Source of the DNA: Paracoccus sediminicola
GTDB taxonomy: Bacteria > Pseudomonadota > Alphaproteobacteria > Rhodobacterales > Rhodobacteraceae
NCBI RefSeq assembly: GCF_027912835.1
Contig: NZ_CP115768.1
Coordinates: forward strand, 1,116,001 to 1,180,000
Direction: 5' to 3'
DNA length: 64,000 nt
Shown here: in pieces, positions 40,289 to 49,895 of the stretch
Numbering within the stretch: the first letter of the stretch is position 1
Layout: each line of letters opens with the position of its first letter
Notes under the pieces: generated by a model
Told to the model about the DNA's origin: nothing
The model's input: the letters and a program-made list of their open reading frames with translations, nothing else
Database searches by the model: none
Translations under genes and position numbers: made by a program

Positions 40289-40324
40289 GCATTCGGCTGA
40301 ACGGGCGTCAAACCTGGATGGCTT

Positions 40325-40340
40325 CGGCGGAAATCCGCCG
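40325..40340 (+). terminator. Possible terminator after gpt
   Basis: A 6 bp stem (CGGCGG / CCGCCG) with loop AAAT is followed by CTCAATAATTTG rather than a clean T-run. It lies 36 bases after the gpt stop. Confidence 0.4.
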
Positions 40341-40444
40341 CTCAATAATTTGTCAAGCCCGGAACCAAAACTGCCCGGTGCGGATTGTCTGCGTGATGCG
40401 GGCGCCGGCTCGGTGCTCGTCAAAACGCTTGAGGAGATAATCAC

Positions 40445-41419
40445 ATGCGTAAGATTCTTTTGACCACTGCTCTGGTGCTGCCGCTGTCCGGTTTCGCCAT
40501 CGCTCAGGAAGCCGATAATGCTGCTGAAGAGGCGGTCGAAAACACGGCGCAGGCGACGGAAAACGCCGCTGAAGCCACCGCCGACGCTGCCGGTGACGCT
40601 GCCGACGCGGCCAGCGACGCTGCCGGTAACGCTGCTGATGCGGCCAGCGATGCTGCGGGTGATGCGGCTGACGCGGCAGGCGACGCGGCTGATGCGGCGG
40701 GTGAAGCTGCTGACGACGCCGCCGACGCGACCGAAAACGCCGCCGAAGACGCGGCTGCATCGGCCGATAATGCGGCGGATGAGGCCGCCGACGCCGCGGA
40801 CGCAGCCGGCGACGAGGCTGCCGACGCTATGGACGCCGAGACGACCGAGGCCGATGCCGCTGAAACGGAAACCATGGAAGCTGAAACCATGGAAGCCGAC
40901 ACCATGGAGGCCGACGCCGAAGCCGTTGACGCGGAAGCTGCTGCCGAAGACGCTGAAGAGGCCGCTCTGGAAGCCGAAATGGCGAATAGCGACAAGATCG
41001 CTCGCGAGCAGTCGATGAACGAGCTGCGCGTTGACTGGATCACCGGCGCTTCGGTGACGTCGCCCGATGGCGACAGCATCGGCGATGTGAACGACCTGAT
41101 CCTCGACACCGAAAATGGCTCCATGATCGCTGCGATCATCGGCGTTGGCGGTTTCCTCGGGATCGGTGAAAAGCAGATTGCCGTGCCGTGGGATCAGCTG
41201 ACCGTCAATTATGACGCGGAAGAGATCACCACCGAGCTGACGCAGGAAGAGGCCGAAGCCGCGCCGGAATACGTGTTCCGCGAGCGTGAGGCGGCCCCTG
41301 CCCCGGCACCGGCCGCAGGTGACGCTGGTATGGAAGGCGACGCCGCCATGGAGACCGCACCGGAAGCCGATGCGGCCATGGAAGCCGAGACGGAAACCGA
41401 AGCGGAAACCACCCAGTAA
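40445..41419 (+). CDS. Exported Ala-rich helical-repeat protein with a PRC-barrel domain
   Basis: A 324 aa protein with a signal peptide (MRKILLTTALVLPLSGFAIA). Residues about 22-185 are an Ala/Asp/Glu repeat of the type AADAASD/AADAAGD, predicted to form a long acidic amphipathic helix, as in LEA or apolipoprotein-like proteins. A short ETMEA/DTMEA repeat follows. A PRC-barrel domain occupies roughly 190-265 (GASVTSPDGDSIGDVNDLIL, IAVPWDQLTV). The tail is again Ala/Glu-rich. GAGGAGA precedes the ATG. PRC barrels bind RNA or protein partners in other systems; the role here is unknown. It is probably periplasmic and has its own terminator. Confidence 0.85.
   Translation: MRKILLTTALVLPLSGFAIAQEADNAAEEAVENTAQATENAAEATADAAGDAADAASDAAGNAADAASDAAGDAADAAGDAADAAGEAADDAADATENAAEDAAASADNAADEAADAADAAGDEAADAMDAETTEADAAETETMEAETMEADTMEADAEAVDAEAAAEDAEEAALEAEMANSDKIAREQSMNELRVDWITGASVTSPDGDSIGDVNDLILDTENGSMIAAIIGVGGFLGIGEKQIAVPWDQLTVNYDAEEITTELTQEEAEAAPEYVFREREAAPAPAPAAGDAGMEGDAAMETAPEADAAMEAETETEAETTQ
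40555..40836 (+). repeat. Degenerate in-frame repeats coding the Ala-rich helix
   Basis: Imperfect copies of a 21-33 base unit coding AADAAGD / AADAASDAAGN occur back to back. A further 15-base repeat (GAAACCATGGAAGCT-like, three copies) lies at about 40866-40910. The repeats keep frame and have diverged at third positions. Confidence 0.7.
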
Positions 41420-41443
41420 CCGCTGCGATGATCCGAATGCGAA

Positions 41444-41469
41444 AGGGCGGCCCCTGGGCCGCCCTTTTT
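41444..41469 (+). terminator. Rho-independent terminator of the PRC-barrel gene
   Basis: A perfect 9 bp stem (AGGGCGGCC / GGCCGCCCT) with a CCTG loop runs into TTTTT, 24 bases after the stop. Confidence 0.88.
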
Positions 41470-41495
41470 GCGTTGCGTCTTGGTTGCCGTGCGGC

Positions 41496-42140
41496 TCAGA
41501 ACTCCAGGCGCTGCCCGTCATAGGATTCGAAACAGCCCGTATCCGACAGACTCAGCGCGTCGAAACGCTGCACCAGACCCGCCACAGATTCCGAGACCGA
41601 GATATCCGCCGCCTGGCTGCCCATCTCGGTGCGGACCCAGCCGGGGTGATAAATCCCGACCGCGATGCCGCAGCCTTCCAGTTCGCGCGCCAGGTTTCGC
41701 CCCAGATTCAGCGCCGCTGCCTTCGAGGCCCGATAGGCAAGGCTCCCACCTGGCGCCCGCGAATCCGAAGCCATCATCGAGGACAGGATCGCGATCCGTC
41801 CCTTGGCCGCGCGCAAGGCGGGCAGCAGCGCCTCGATGGTCAGGAACACGCCGGTCGCATTCACCGCAAAGCTCTGCTGGAAGATCTGGGCATCATAGCC
41901 GCCTTCCAGCGGTGCGCCCTTGTCCAGATAGACCCCCGAATTGCAGATAAGCAGGTCGAGACCGTCAGCCCCGACAGCGTCGCGAAGCGCGGCGACCGAT
42001 TCCGGCTGGGTCACATCGCAGCGCAACAACCCGTCCCCGCCGCCCCTGCTGGTGCCGATCACCTCATCGCCCCGTTTCTCGAAGGCCGCTTTCAGACCCG
42101 CGCCAATGCCGCGATTGGCACCCGTGATGAGAATGCGCAT
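41496..42140 (-). CDS. SDR-family oxidoreductase
   Basis: Short-chain dehydrogenase of 214 aa. The cofactor motif is TGANRGIGAGL at the N-terminus. The segment LLICNSGVYL replaces the usual NNAG. The catalytic Ser and Tyr-x3-Lys are in AILSSMMAS and YRASKAAAL. GWVRTEMG matches the C-terminal part of the csgA/carbonyl-reductase-like subgroup. The substrate is unknown. GGAGG precedes its ATG. It follows trpE by 115 bases on the same strand. Confidence 0.9.
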   Translation of the reverse strand: MRILITGANRGIGAGLKAAFEKRGDEVIGTSRGGGDGLLRCDVTQPESVAALRDAVGADGLDLLICNSGVYLDKGAPLEGGYDAQIFQQSFAVNATGVFLTIEALLPALRAAKGRIAILSSMMASDSRAPGGSLAYRASKAAALNLGRNLARELEGCGIAVGIYHPGWVRTEMGSQAADISVSESVAGLVQRFDALSLSDTGCFESYDGQRLEF

Positions 42141-42255
42141 CCCCTGCCTCCTTCCGTGATTTCGGTCATGGCCAGGCCATCCCGCGCAGGGTTACAGACT
42201 GCGGAAGAAACGCAGCGCCTGCAATCCGTGATGCGGGACTACCGGGGGCGTGCCG

Positions 42256-43770
42256 TCAGCCATTGCCACGCACGAAGCGCGCGGCCTCTTCGGCGGCACG
42301 TTGCAGCGCGCGGGCCTTGTTGACGGTTTCCTGAAATTCGGCCTCGGGATCGCTGTCATAGACGACGCCGCCGCCCGACTGGATGTAAAGCTGCCGGTCC
42401 TTGATGACGCCGGTGCGCAGCGCGATGCACATATCCATCTCGCCATTCGCGGCGAAATACCCGACCGCGCCCCCATAGACGCCGCGCTTTTCAGGCTCCA
42501 GCTCGTCGATGATCTGCATGGCACGGACCTTTGGCGCGCCGGAAACCGTCCCCGCGGGCAATCCGGCCAGCAATGCCGACAGCGCATCCTCGCCCTCGCG
42601 CAGCTCTCCGACGACGTTCGAGACGATATGCATGACATGGCTATAGCGCTCGATCACGAATTTCTCGGTCGGGCGCACCGTGCCGATCTTGGCCACGCGC
42701 CCGACATCGTTGCGGCCCAGATCGAGCAGCATCAGATGTTCTGCCAGCTCTTTCTGGTCCCCCAGCAGATCGGCCTCGAGCGCGCGGTCCTCGGCCTCGT
42801 TCCCGCCGCGCGGACGGGTGCCCGCGATGGGCCGGATGGTGACCTCGCCGTCGCGCAGCCGCACGAGGATCTCGGGGCTGGCACCGACGATCTGGAAGCC
42901 GCCTTCTTCGGGTTCGAGATTGAGGAAGAACATGAAGGGCGACGGGTTCGTGCGCCGCAGGCTGCGATACAGCGAAAACGGCGGCAGCGGGAACTCCATC
43001 GCCCAACGCTGCGCCGGCACGACCTGGAAGATGTCGCCGGCGCGGATATAGTCCTTTGCCTTTTCGACCGCCTGCTTGTAGCCCTCATGGGTGAAATTCG
43101 AACGCGGCGCGCCGATGTCGTGGCTGCGGCCCATCTCGCGAGGCTCATGCGGCATCCGGTCAAGGCTGCGCAGCGCCTCGGCCAGCCGTTCTGCCGCCTG
43201 GGCATAGGCGGCGCGGGCATTGATCGCGCTGTCGTGCCAGACCGGCGCGCAAAGAGTGACCTCGCCCTTCACCCCGTCCAGCACCGCCACGACCGAAGGC
43301 CGCAAAAGCATCGCATCCGGCACGTTGAGCGGGTCCGGGTTCACATCCGGCAGATGTTCGACCAGCCGGATCATGTCATAGCCGAGATAGCCGAACAGCC
43401 CCGCCGCCGCGGCAGGCACATCATCCGGCATCTCGATCCGGCTTTCCGCGATCAGCGCGCGCAGGCTATCCAGAGCGGGGCGATCGTCATCGGCAAACCT
43501 ATCGGAATAGCGTGCCTCGCGATTGATCCGGGCCTGTCCGGCGCGGCATTCCCAGATCAGATCGGGCCGCATCCCGACGATGGAATAGCGTCCCCGGACC
43601 TCGCCGCCGGTCACGCTTTCCAGCACGAAACTGTTCGGCGCCGCCTCGGCGAGTTTCAGCATCAGGCTGACAGGCGTGTCCAGATCAGCGGCGAGCCGCA
43701 TCGTCAGAAGCTGGTTGCGGCCCTCGTCCCAGCCCGGGCGAAACGCCTCGAAATCCGGAGAAATGCGCAT
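42256..43770 (-). CDS. trpE: Anthranilate synthase component I
   Basis: Makes anthranilate from chorismate with ammonia from TrpG, the first step of tryptophan synthesis. The 504 aa protein has the N-terminal feedback segment (PVSLMLKLAEAAPNSFVLES) that contains the allosteric Trp site. The chorismate-binding core shows FQVVPAQRW, PIAGTRPRGG and GAPKVRAMQIIDELE. It starts 3 bases after the ppiD stop. It is separate from trpGDC, which lie 4.5 kb away on the other strand. No Trp-rich leader peptide is visible upstream. Confidence 0.96.
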   Translation of the reverse strand: MRISPDFEAFRPGWDEGRNQLLTMRLAADLDTPVSLMLKLAEAAPNSFVLESVTGGEVRGRYSIVGMRPDLIWECRAGQARINREARYSDRFADDDRPALDSLRALIAESRIEMPDDVPAAAAGLFGYLGYDMIRLVEHLPDVNPDPLNVPDAMLLRPSVVAVLDGVKGEVTLCAPVWHDSAINARAAYAQAAERLAEALRSLDRMPHEPREMGRSHDIGAPRSNFTHEGYKQAVEKAKDYIRAGDIFQVVPAQRWAMEFPLPPFSLYRSLRRTNPSPFMFFLNLEPEEGGFQIVGASPEILVRLRDGEVTIRPIAGTRPRGGNEAEDRALEADLLGDQKELAEHLMLLDLGRNDVGRVAKIGTVRPTEKFVIERYSHVMHIVSNVVGELREGEDALSALLAGLPAGTVSGAPKVRAMQIIDELEPEKRGVYGGAVGYFAANGEMDMCIALRTGVIKDRQLYIQSGGGVVYDSDPEAEFQETVNKARALQRAAEEAARFVRGNG

Positions 43771-43773
43771 CGC

Positions 43774-45768
43774 TCACATCTGCGATTCGACGGCGGCCAC
43801 CGCCGACTGGTTGATCGAGATCCCGTTCTCGGCCTGTATGGCGCGGGCGTAATAATCGAAAATATCGGTTTGCAACGACCCGTTCATACGCTGCTGCAAC
43901 CTGGCCGTGGCATCGGCCGCGACCTGCCCCTCCAGATCGGCGGGGATGATCCGGTCCACGCGGATCAGCGCCACGCGGTTGCCATCCTCGAGGATCTCGG
44001 TCTCACCCTCATCGAGCGCGAAGGCTTCGGGGACCAGCGAGGCCGGCGCGTTTTCGACATAGCCGTCGCGATAAAGACCTTTCTCGGTGATCCAGTTTTG
44101 CGGCGCCGCGATGGTCTCGGATGCAGCGGCAGGCTCCGCCGCGCCGCCCGAGGCGGCTTGACCGGACTGTGATCCTTCGCCCTCCGCCGGGCTGGCCGTC
44201 GCGCTTTCCCCGGCTGCATCCGCATCCCCGTCGCGCACCGTCACCGCATCGGGCTGAGGGATGGTTTCGGCCACGGCCTGCACCTCCATCTCCTCGGCGA
44301 TCGAGACAAGCTGACGGCGTGCCTCGGCCTGTGCCCAGTCCTCGGCGACGCGGTCGCGCACCTCTTCGAAGGGGATCAGCGTCGGCGGCACGATCTCATC
44401 CAGCCGAAGCGCGAAGATCCCGCCATCATCCAGCTCGAACAGCTCGGGATAATCCTCCTGCGTGACCGCCGCGGCCTGCTGGCGGAACGCGGTGTAACCG
44501 CCGATCTCACCCGGCACCGGCTCGTTCTCATCGGTCCAGTCGATCTGACCGAACGCCATCTCGGTTTCCTCGGCAAGCTGTTCCAGCGTCGTGCCGCCGG
44601 CCAGCAGATCCTCGATGCCGGGCCCCTGATCGGCGATGACCCGGCGGGCGCGGTCGGCGGCGGCTTCGGCACGCAGATCGGGCAGCGCCTCCTCGAAGCT
44701 GATGCTCACCGGATCGAGGATCGCATTGACCGAGAACAGCGCCGGGCCCAGATCGGTCTCGACCGGCCCGACAACGCCGTTATCCTCGGCCGCAAAGACC
44801 GGGCCGCCCGCAGCGCCCAGCCCGGCCTCGGTGACCTCGCCCAGATCGGTATCGGCAAGGCTCAGCCCGCGCTCCCCGGCAATGGTCTCGAAATTCGCCT
44901 CGCCCGCATCAATGCGATCCCGCGCCGCCTGCGCCGCCTCTTCGCTTTCGAACACGAGCCGCCCGACCAGACGCCGCGCCGGCTGATCGTATTCATCGGC
45001 CCGCGACGCGTAGAGATCGCGCAGCGCGTCCTGATCCAGCTCGACCGAGCCGGCCAGCATCTCTGGCGTCAGCCAGGCATAGCTGATCTTGCGGATCTCT
45101 GGCGCGGTGAAGCGGTCCTCATTGGCCTGATGCCATGCACGCAGCGTGTCCTCATCCGGTTCGCTGACCGGCGCGGTCAGATCCGCCTCGGTAAGCTCGA
45201 TCCATGACACGTCGCGCTGCTCGAGCGTCCATTCGACCAGACGCTCGACCTGCGCCGGAGACGCCTCGACGCCGGACACGACGGCATCCTGAAGGATCAG
45301 CTTGGACTGGTCGGCGCGGACATCGTCCTCGAACTCGCCCTCGGACAGGCCCTCGCGGCGCAGCACCTCGGCGTAAGCGGCGCGGTCGAACCCGCCCGGC
45401 CCCTGAAACGCACCCGCGCCGGTGATCGCTTCGGCCACGTTGCGATCGCCGACCGAGACGCCCGCCTGACGCGCCTCTTCCTCAAGCGCCGCCGAGGTGA
45501 AAAGCTGCGCCTGCACCGAGCGGGTCACGCCCATGCTGCGCGCTTCATCCATGCTCATCCGCTGGCCAGTCTGCCGGGCCAGGTCGGTCAGCTGGTTGTC
45601 GAGCACGCGGGCATAGCTCTGCGCGTCGATCTCGGTCGCGCCGACCGAACCGATCTCGGTTGAACCGCCCGAGAAATTGGTGACCCCGAACCCGCCCAGA
45701 CCAAGCAGCAGCAGCCCCATCAAGATCCAGACAATGGTCGATTTGCCCTTGGTGCGCAGGCTGCTCAT
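43774..45768 (-). CDS. PpiD/SurA-type peptidyl-prolyl isomerase, membrane-anchored
   Basis: Periplasmic folding factor of 664 aa, tethered by one N-terminal helix (IVWILMGLLLLGLGGFGV, about residues 13-30). A SurA_N-3 type chaperone region covers roughly 30-250. The parvulin domain lies near 255-365 (ARRLVGRLVFESEEAAQAARD, AEDNGVVGPVETDLGPALFSV). A low-complexity Ala/Glu/Ser linker at about 545-580 separates the last helical part. Gene order ppiD-trpE is common in Rhodobacteraceae. It may help outer-membrane protein folding. Confidence 0.92.
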   Translation of the reverse strand: MSSLRTKGKSTIVWILMGLLLLGLGGFGVTNFSGGSTEIGSVGATEIDAQSYARVLDNQLTDLARQTGQRMSMDEARSMGVTRSVQAQLFTSAALEEEARQAGVSVGDRNVAEAITGAGAFQGPGGFDRAAYAEVLRREGLSEGEFEDDVRADQSKLILQDAVVSGVEASPAQVERLVEWTLEQRDVSWIELTEADLTAPVSEPDEDTLRAWHQANEDRFTAPEIRKISYAWLTPEMLAGSVELDQDALRDLYASRADEYDQPARRLVGRLVFESEEAAQAARDRIDAGEANFETIAGERGLSLADTDLGEVTEAGLGAAGGPVFAAEDNGVVGPVETDLGPALFSVNAILDPVSISFEEALPDLRAEAAADRARRVIADQGPGIEDLLAGGTTLEQLAEETEMAFGQIDWTDENEPVPGEIGGYTAFRQQAAAVTQEDYPELFELDDGGIFALRLDEIVPPTLIPFEEVRDRVAEDWAQAEARRQLVSIAEEMEVQAVAETIPQPDAVTVRDGDADAAGESATASPAEGEGSQSGQAASGGAAEPAAASETIAAPQNWITEKGLYRDGYVENAPASLVPEAFALDEGETEILEDGNRVALIRVDRIIPADLEGQVAADATARLQQRMNGSLQTDIFDYYARAIQAENGISINQSAVAAVESQM

Positions 45769-45823
45769 GCGTCATATCCTTCTAAGCGTTCGGCAGCGGT
45801 TGTAGGGGCGCGCGACGCGCGCT

Positions 45824-47017
45824 TCAAGTGCGCGCGTTAGCGGCCCCGTTGCGGCTGAACCCGGCCAGCCGCGCGGTCAGCGTGGCGATGCCCTGTCGGT
45901 CGATATTGGCGAAGGCGATGCGCATCGCCTGCCGACCCTCGCCATCGGGCATGAACATCGTTCCCGGCAGCATCAGCACGCCGGCCTCGCGGACCAGATG
46001 GCGCGCGATCACCTCCGCCCCCTGATCGAACGGATGCTCGACCCAGGCGAAATAGGCCCCGGCCGAGAGCAGCTTCCAGCCGGGCAGATCCCGCGTCGCC
46101 TCCCGCATCGCATCGGCCCGCCCGAGGATTTCTTGCCGTTCACTGGCCACCCAGCCGGTCAGATTGCGCAAGCCCCACTCCGCCGCGATCTGACCGAGCT
46201 GCCCGGTAGAGATCGCCACCGTATCGAGAAATTTCTCGATCTCTGCGAGCCTCTGCGGTCCGGTGATCAGCGCACCGACGCGATGCCCGGTCAGTCGGAA
46301 CACCTTGGAAAAGCTGTAAAGCTGGATCAGCGTCTCCTCCGCACCGTGCTGGCGCAGCAGGTCATGGGGCGGGCCGTCACGGCTGTCGAAATCGCGATAG
46401 GTCTCGTCAACGATCAGCGCCAGACCATGCGCGCGGGCCAATTCATAGAATTCGCGCAGCGTATCTGCCGGGTATTCGGCGCCTGTCGGGTTGTTCGGCG
46501 TGACCAGCACGATGGCGCGGCTGCGCGGTCCGATCAGCGCCGCCGCATCCCCGGCACGCGGGACCATGTCCGGCCCGCAGCAAAGCGGCACGGCGCGGAT
46601 CTGCTGCATGTCAAGCCACATCTTGTGATTGAAATACCACGGCACCGGGATGATGACCTCATCCCCCGCACCGGCCAAAGAGGCAATGGCCGCACAGAAG
46701 GCCTGATTGCATCCCTGCGTGATCGCAACCCGGTCCGGGGCGACGGGGTGATCGTAAAAGCGCGACCAGCTGGCGGAAAGCGTCTCGCGCAGATCGTCAT
46801 TGCCGAGGACCGGACCGTAGAGATGCGCCTCGTTGCGCATCATCGCCGCCTCGGCAATGACCCGGCGCAGCGGCTCGGGCGGCGGCTCGACCGGGGCGGC
46901 CTGGCTGACATTCAGCAGCGGACGGTCGGGTGGAAACTCGGCGCCGGCGAGCCAGCGCCGCGCTTCCATCACCGGAGGCGCGAAGGTCGTGGCAAGGGCG
47001 GGGTTTGTCGGCGTCAT
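45824..47017 (-). CDS. Class I/II aminotransferase
   Basis: PLP-dependent fold-type I enzyme of 397 aa. The PLP lysine lies in SFSKVFRLTGHRVGA. VTPNNPTGAEYP and the aspartate of LALIVDETYRDF are the other cofactor contacts. YGPVLGNDDLRETLS and GCNQAFCAAIASL precede them. The amino-donor specificity is not predictable. The ATG at 47015-47017 has GAGG six bases upstream; a longer frame from 47140 runs into the preceding gene. It follows the low-complexity gene by 7 bases, so the two are probably cotranscribed. Confidence 0.92.
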   Translation of the reverse strand: MTPTNPALATTFAPPVMEARRWLAGAEFPPDRPLLNVSQAAPVEPPPEPLRRVIAEAAMMRNEAHLYGPVLGNDDLRETLSASWSRFYDHPVAPDRVAITQGCNQAFCAAIASLAGAGDEVIIPVPWYFNHKMWLDMQQIRAVPLCCGPDMVPRAGDAAALIGPRSRAIVLVTPNNPTGAEYPADTLREFYELARAHGLALIVDETYRDFDSRDGPPHDLLRQHGAEETLIQLYSFSKVFRLTGHRVGALITGPQRLAEIEKFLDTVAISTGQLGQIAAEWGLRNLTGWVASERQEILGRADAMREATRDLPGWKLLSAGAYFAWVEHPFDQGAEVIARHLVREAGVLMLPGTMFMPDGEGRQAMRIAFANIDRQGIATLTARLAGFSRNGAANART

Positions 47018-47024
47018 GGCAGCC

Positions 47025-48191
47025 TCAGAAGGAAATGCTTGGAATGCCGAGATCGGGCGCAGACAGCGAGGGGCGTTCGGCTGCGGAATCCGATGTGGGG
47101 GTGCCGGGGTCAGCCGCGTCCGTGTCGGCGGAGGCGGCATCTCTGGCCGGCGCGCTGGCGGGTGCTTCGGCAGCGTCGCCCTCGGCGTCGTCGGTCTCGG
47201 CTGGCGTTGCCGCGCCGGTCGCGGGCAACAGCGTCACCGCCGGGGTTGTGTCGGGCTGAACAGGCTCTGTCGGCATGGCCGCTGCTGCGCTGTCTGGCTC
47301 CTCTGCATCTGCCGCCTCGGGTTCGGCATCAATGCTGTCGGCCGCATCCGCCCCGGCAGGCTGGGGCGCTTCTGGCACGGTTTCGCGCGTCGAGTCGGGC
47401 GTCACGAGGCTCGGCGGCGAACCCCGCGTGGCTTGCGCCGCGGTTCCCGAGCCTTCGGTCGCCGCATCGCCTGTCTCCTCAGCGACCGGGTCGGGCTGCG
47501 GAGCTTCGGGAGCCTCGCGCGATTCCGCATCTAGCCCGGCATCCGGTCCCGGCTCAGCCACGCGCTCGGGCAGCGACGCCGCAGCCGGACGCGCGGTCTC
47601 GGCATCCGGCGCGGCAGGCGCCGTCTGAGCGCTGTCGGCGGCAGCTTCGGGAATATCGGTCCGGTCCAGAGTTTCAGGGCGATCCGCCGGCAAAGTGGCC
47701 AGCTCTGGCGCGGTTTCGGCGGCGGGGGCGGCGACGACGGGCGCTTCGGCAAGATCGGGCGTGTCCGGTGCCGCGCCCACCCCCGGCACCGTCGGCGGCA
47801 GATCCTCGGCGCGGGCGAATTCCGATCCGGCGGGCGGCGCCATCTCGGTCGCGGGAGCCGCATTGCTAGCCTGTCCGGCATCGCTGTCTTCGCTCGCGCT
47901 GTCTGGCGCGGGCGTCACTGTATTCTCCGGAGCATCGGGCGTTGCATCGGCGGCGGCGTCCGTCCCGATGGCGGGGATGTCTTCCGGCGCTATATCCTGC
48001 GCGCTGCCTGTGTCACCGGCGTCAGAGGTGTCGGGTGCAGCGACCGTCTCCTCGGGCGGATCGAGCGCAGGCAGCGCGTCGCGCCCATCGCCGCGCGGCA
48101 CCGGCAGGGCCAGCGACAACCCTGCCAGAGCGGCGATGCCGATCAGCCCGCCATGCAGAATACCGCGCCCGAATCCGTCAGATCTCGCCAT
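47025..48191 (-). CDS. Anchored low-complexity Ala/Pro/Glu/Asp-rich protein, function unknown
   Basis: A 388 aa protein with one hydrophobic N-terminal segment (ILHGGLIGIAALAGLSLALPVP, about 9-30) and then about 350 residues dominated by Ala, Pro, Glu, Asp and Thr, probably disordered. It ends SAPDLGIPSISF with no folded domain. The N-terminal layout resembles the anchor and linker of the divergent polysaccharide deacetylases of Rhodobacteraceae, but the deacetylase domain is absent; this comparison is from memory and uncertain. GGAGCAGGG precedes the ATG. It is divergent from trpG and 7 bases upstream of the aminotransferase gene. Confidence 0.7.
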   Translation of the reverse strand: MARSDGFGRGILHGGLIGIAALAGLSLALPVPRGDGRDALPALDPPEETVAAPDTSDAGDTGSAQDIAPEDIPAIGTDAAADATPDAPENTVTPAPDSASEDSDAGQASNAAPATEMAPPAGSEFARAEDLPPTVPGVGAAPDTPDLAEAPVVAAPAAETAPELATLPADRPETLDRTDIPEAAADSAQTAPAAPDAETARPAAASLPERVAEPGPDAGLDAESREAPEAPQPDPVAEETGDAATEGSGTAAQATRGSPPSLVTPDSTRETVPEAPQPAGADAADSIDAEPEAADAEEPDSAAAAMPTEPVQPDTTPAVTLLPATGAATPAETDDAEGDAAEAPASAPARDAASADTDAADPGTPTSDSAAERPSLSAPDLGIPSISF

Positions 48192-48294
48192 CCCTGCTCC
48201 ATTTCCTGCGCCCGGCGGCTTGCCCCGCCGGACCATTTCGCACATCTATAAGACGTGATCCCGCCGGGTTCACCCCCTATCGCCACGGACTGAC

Positions 48295-48885
48295 ATGATC
48301 CTGCTTATCGACAATTACGACAGCTTCACCTGGAATCTCGTGCATTATCTGGGCGAGGAAGGCGCCGAGGTCGAGGTGCGGCGCAATGATGCGCTCTCGG
48401 TGGCCGATGCGCTCGCCATGCAGCCTGACGGCATCGTGATCTCTCCCGGCCCCTGCGACCCGGCACGGGCGGGGATATGCCTCGATCTGATCCGGGCGGT
48501 GGCCGAACGCAAAGACCTGCCGCTTTTCGGGGTCTGCCTGGGCCATCAGGCGATCGGCGAGGCGTTTGGCGGTCGCGTGGTCCGCGCCGACCGGATCATG
48601 CATGGCAAGGTGGACGCGATCAGCCATGACGCGACCGGGGTTTTCTCAGGGCTGCCCTCGCCCCTGCAAGCGACGCGATATCACTCGCTGAACGTCGCGC
48701 CCGACAGCCTGCCCAATGCGCTGCGCGTGACCGCGCGGACGGATGACGGCGCGATCATGGGGCTTATCCATCACGCGCTGCCCATCGAAGGCGTCCAGTT
48801 TCATCCCGAATCCATCGCCTCGGAACATGGTCACGCCATGATCCGCAACTTTCTGCAACGCTGCTCAACGCCGGAACCTGCATGA
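48295..48885 (+). CDS. trpG: Anthranilate synthase component II (glutamine amidotransferase)
   Basis: Supplies ammonia from glutamine to TrpE. The 196 aa protein starts [19 protein letters not shown]. The oxyanion segment [13 protein letters not shown], the catalytic Cys in [11 protein letters not shown] and the His-Glu pair in VQFHPES are intact. The first gene of the plus-strand trp cluster; it overlaps trpD by 4 bases. It could also serve PabB for p-aminobenzoate synthesis. Confidence 0.96.
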   Translation: MILLIDNYDSFTWNLVHYLGEEGAEVEVRRNDALSVADALAMQPDGIVISPGPCDPARAGICLDLIRAVAERKDLPLFGVCLGHQAIGEAFGGRVVRADRIMHGKVDAISHDATGVFSGLPSPLQATRYHSLNVAPDSLPNALRVTARTDDGAIMGLIHHALPIEGVQFHPESIASEHGHAMIRNFLQRCSTPEPA

Positions 48886-49895
48886 CGACCGATATCCGCC
48901 CGCTGATCGGGCTTGCCGCCGAACGCCCCCTGACACAGGGAGAGGCCGACGCCGCCTTTGCCGCGCTGTTCGAAGGGGCTGCGACGCCCGCGCAGATCGG
49001 CGGCCTGCTGATGGCGATGCGGGTGCGCGGCGAGACGGTCGACGAAATGGCCGCCGCCACCGGCGCGATGCGGGCGCGGATGAACCGGATCACCGCACCG
49101 GAAGGCGCGATGGACATTGTCGGCACCGGCGGAGACGGGCGCAAGACGCTGAACATCTCGACCGCTGCGGCGCTTGTGGTTGCCGGCGCCGGAGTGCCAG
49201 TCGCCAAGCATGGCAACAAGGCGCTCTCGTCGAGATCCGGCGCGGCCGATGCGCTGACCGAGCTTGGCATCAACATCATGGCCACCCCGGCGCAGTCGCA
49301 GGCGGCGCTGAAGGAAGCCGGGCTTTGCTTCATGATGGCGCCGGTCCATCACCCGGCGATGCGCCATGTCGGCCCGCCCCGCGCCGAGCTGGGGACGCGC
49401 ACGATTTTCAACCTGCTCGGCCCGATGACCAATCCCGCCGGGGTCAAGCGCCAGCTGACCGGCACATTCGACGCGAAATGGTGCCGCCCGATGGCGGCAA
49501 CGCTGCGCGAGATGGGGTCGGACCATGTCTGGCTGCTGCACGGCTCGGACGGAACCGATGAGCTTGCGATCTCTGGCGACAGTTTTGTGGTCGAACTGAA
49601 AGACGGCGAGATCACCGAGTTCACCGTCACCCCGGAGGATGCCGGGCTGCCGCGTCATGATTTCTCCGAGATCGTGGGCGGCGACGCCGCGCATAATGCC
49701 GCAGCGGTCCGAGCGCTGCTCGACGGCGAAAAAAGCGGCTACCGCGATGCGGTCTTGCTGAATGCCGCTGCGGCTCTGTTGGTTGCGGGGCGCGCGGGCG
49801 ATCTGCGCGAAGGGGCCGCGATGGCCGCGGAGAGTATCGATTCGGGCGCGGCGGGCACCAAGCTTGCCGCCCTCGCCCGCGCGGTGCCGGTGTGA
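48882..49895 (+). CDS. trpD: Anthranilate phosphoribosyltransferase
   Basis: Joins anthranilate to PRPP in the second tryptophan step. The 337 aa protein has the PRPP loop [14 protein letters not shown] and [25 protein letters not shown] and the C-terminal [15 protein letters not shown] are typical. It overlaps trpG at its start (ATGA) and ung at its end (GTGA). Confidence 0.96.
   Translation: MTTDIRPLIGLAAERPLTQGEADAAFAALFEGAATPAQIGGLLMAMRVRGETVDEMAAATGAMRARMNRITAPEGAMDIVGTGGDGRKTLNISTAAALVVAGAGVPVAKHGNKALSSRSGAADALTELGINIMATPAQSQAALKEAGLCFMMAPVHHPAMRHVGPPRAELGTRTIFNLLGPMTNPAGVKRQLTGTFDAKWCRPMAATLREMGSDHVWLLHGSDGTDELAISGDSFVVELKDGEITEFTVTPEDAGLPRHDFSEIVGGDAAHNAAAVRALLDGEKSGYRDAVLLNAAAALLVAGRAGDLREGAAMAAESIDSGAAGTKLAALARAVPV

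Noticed and set aside
42184..42260. A 23-codon frame after trpE as a leader peptide
   Set aside because: It lies downstream of trpE, has no Trp codons and overlaps the trpE stop only by chance.
45998..47869. A 623-codon plus-strand frame opposite the aminotransferase and low-complexity genes
   Set aside because: Antisense shadow caused by high GC; the real genes on the minus strand have motifs and ribosome sites.
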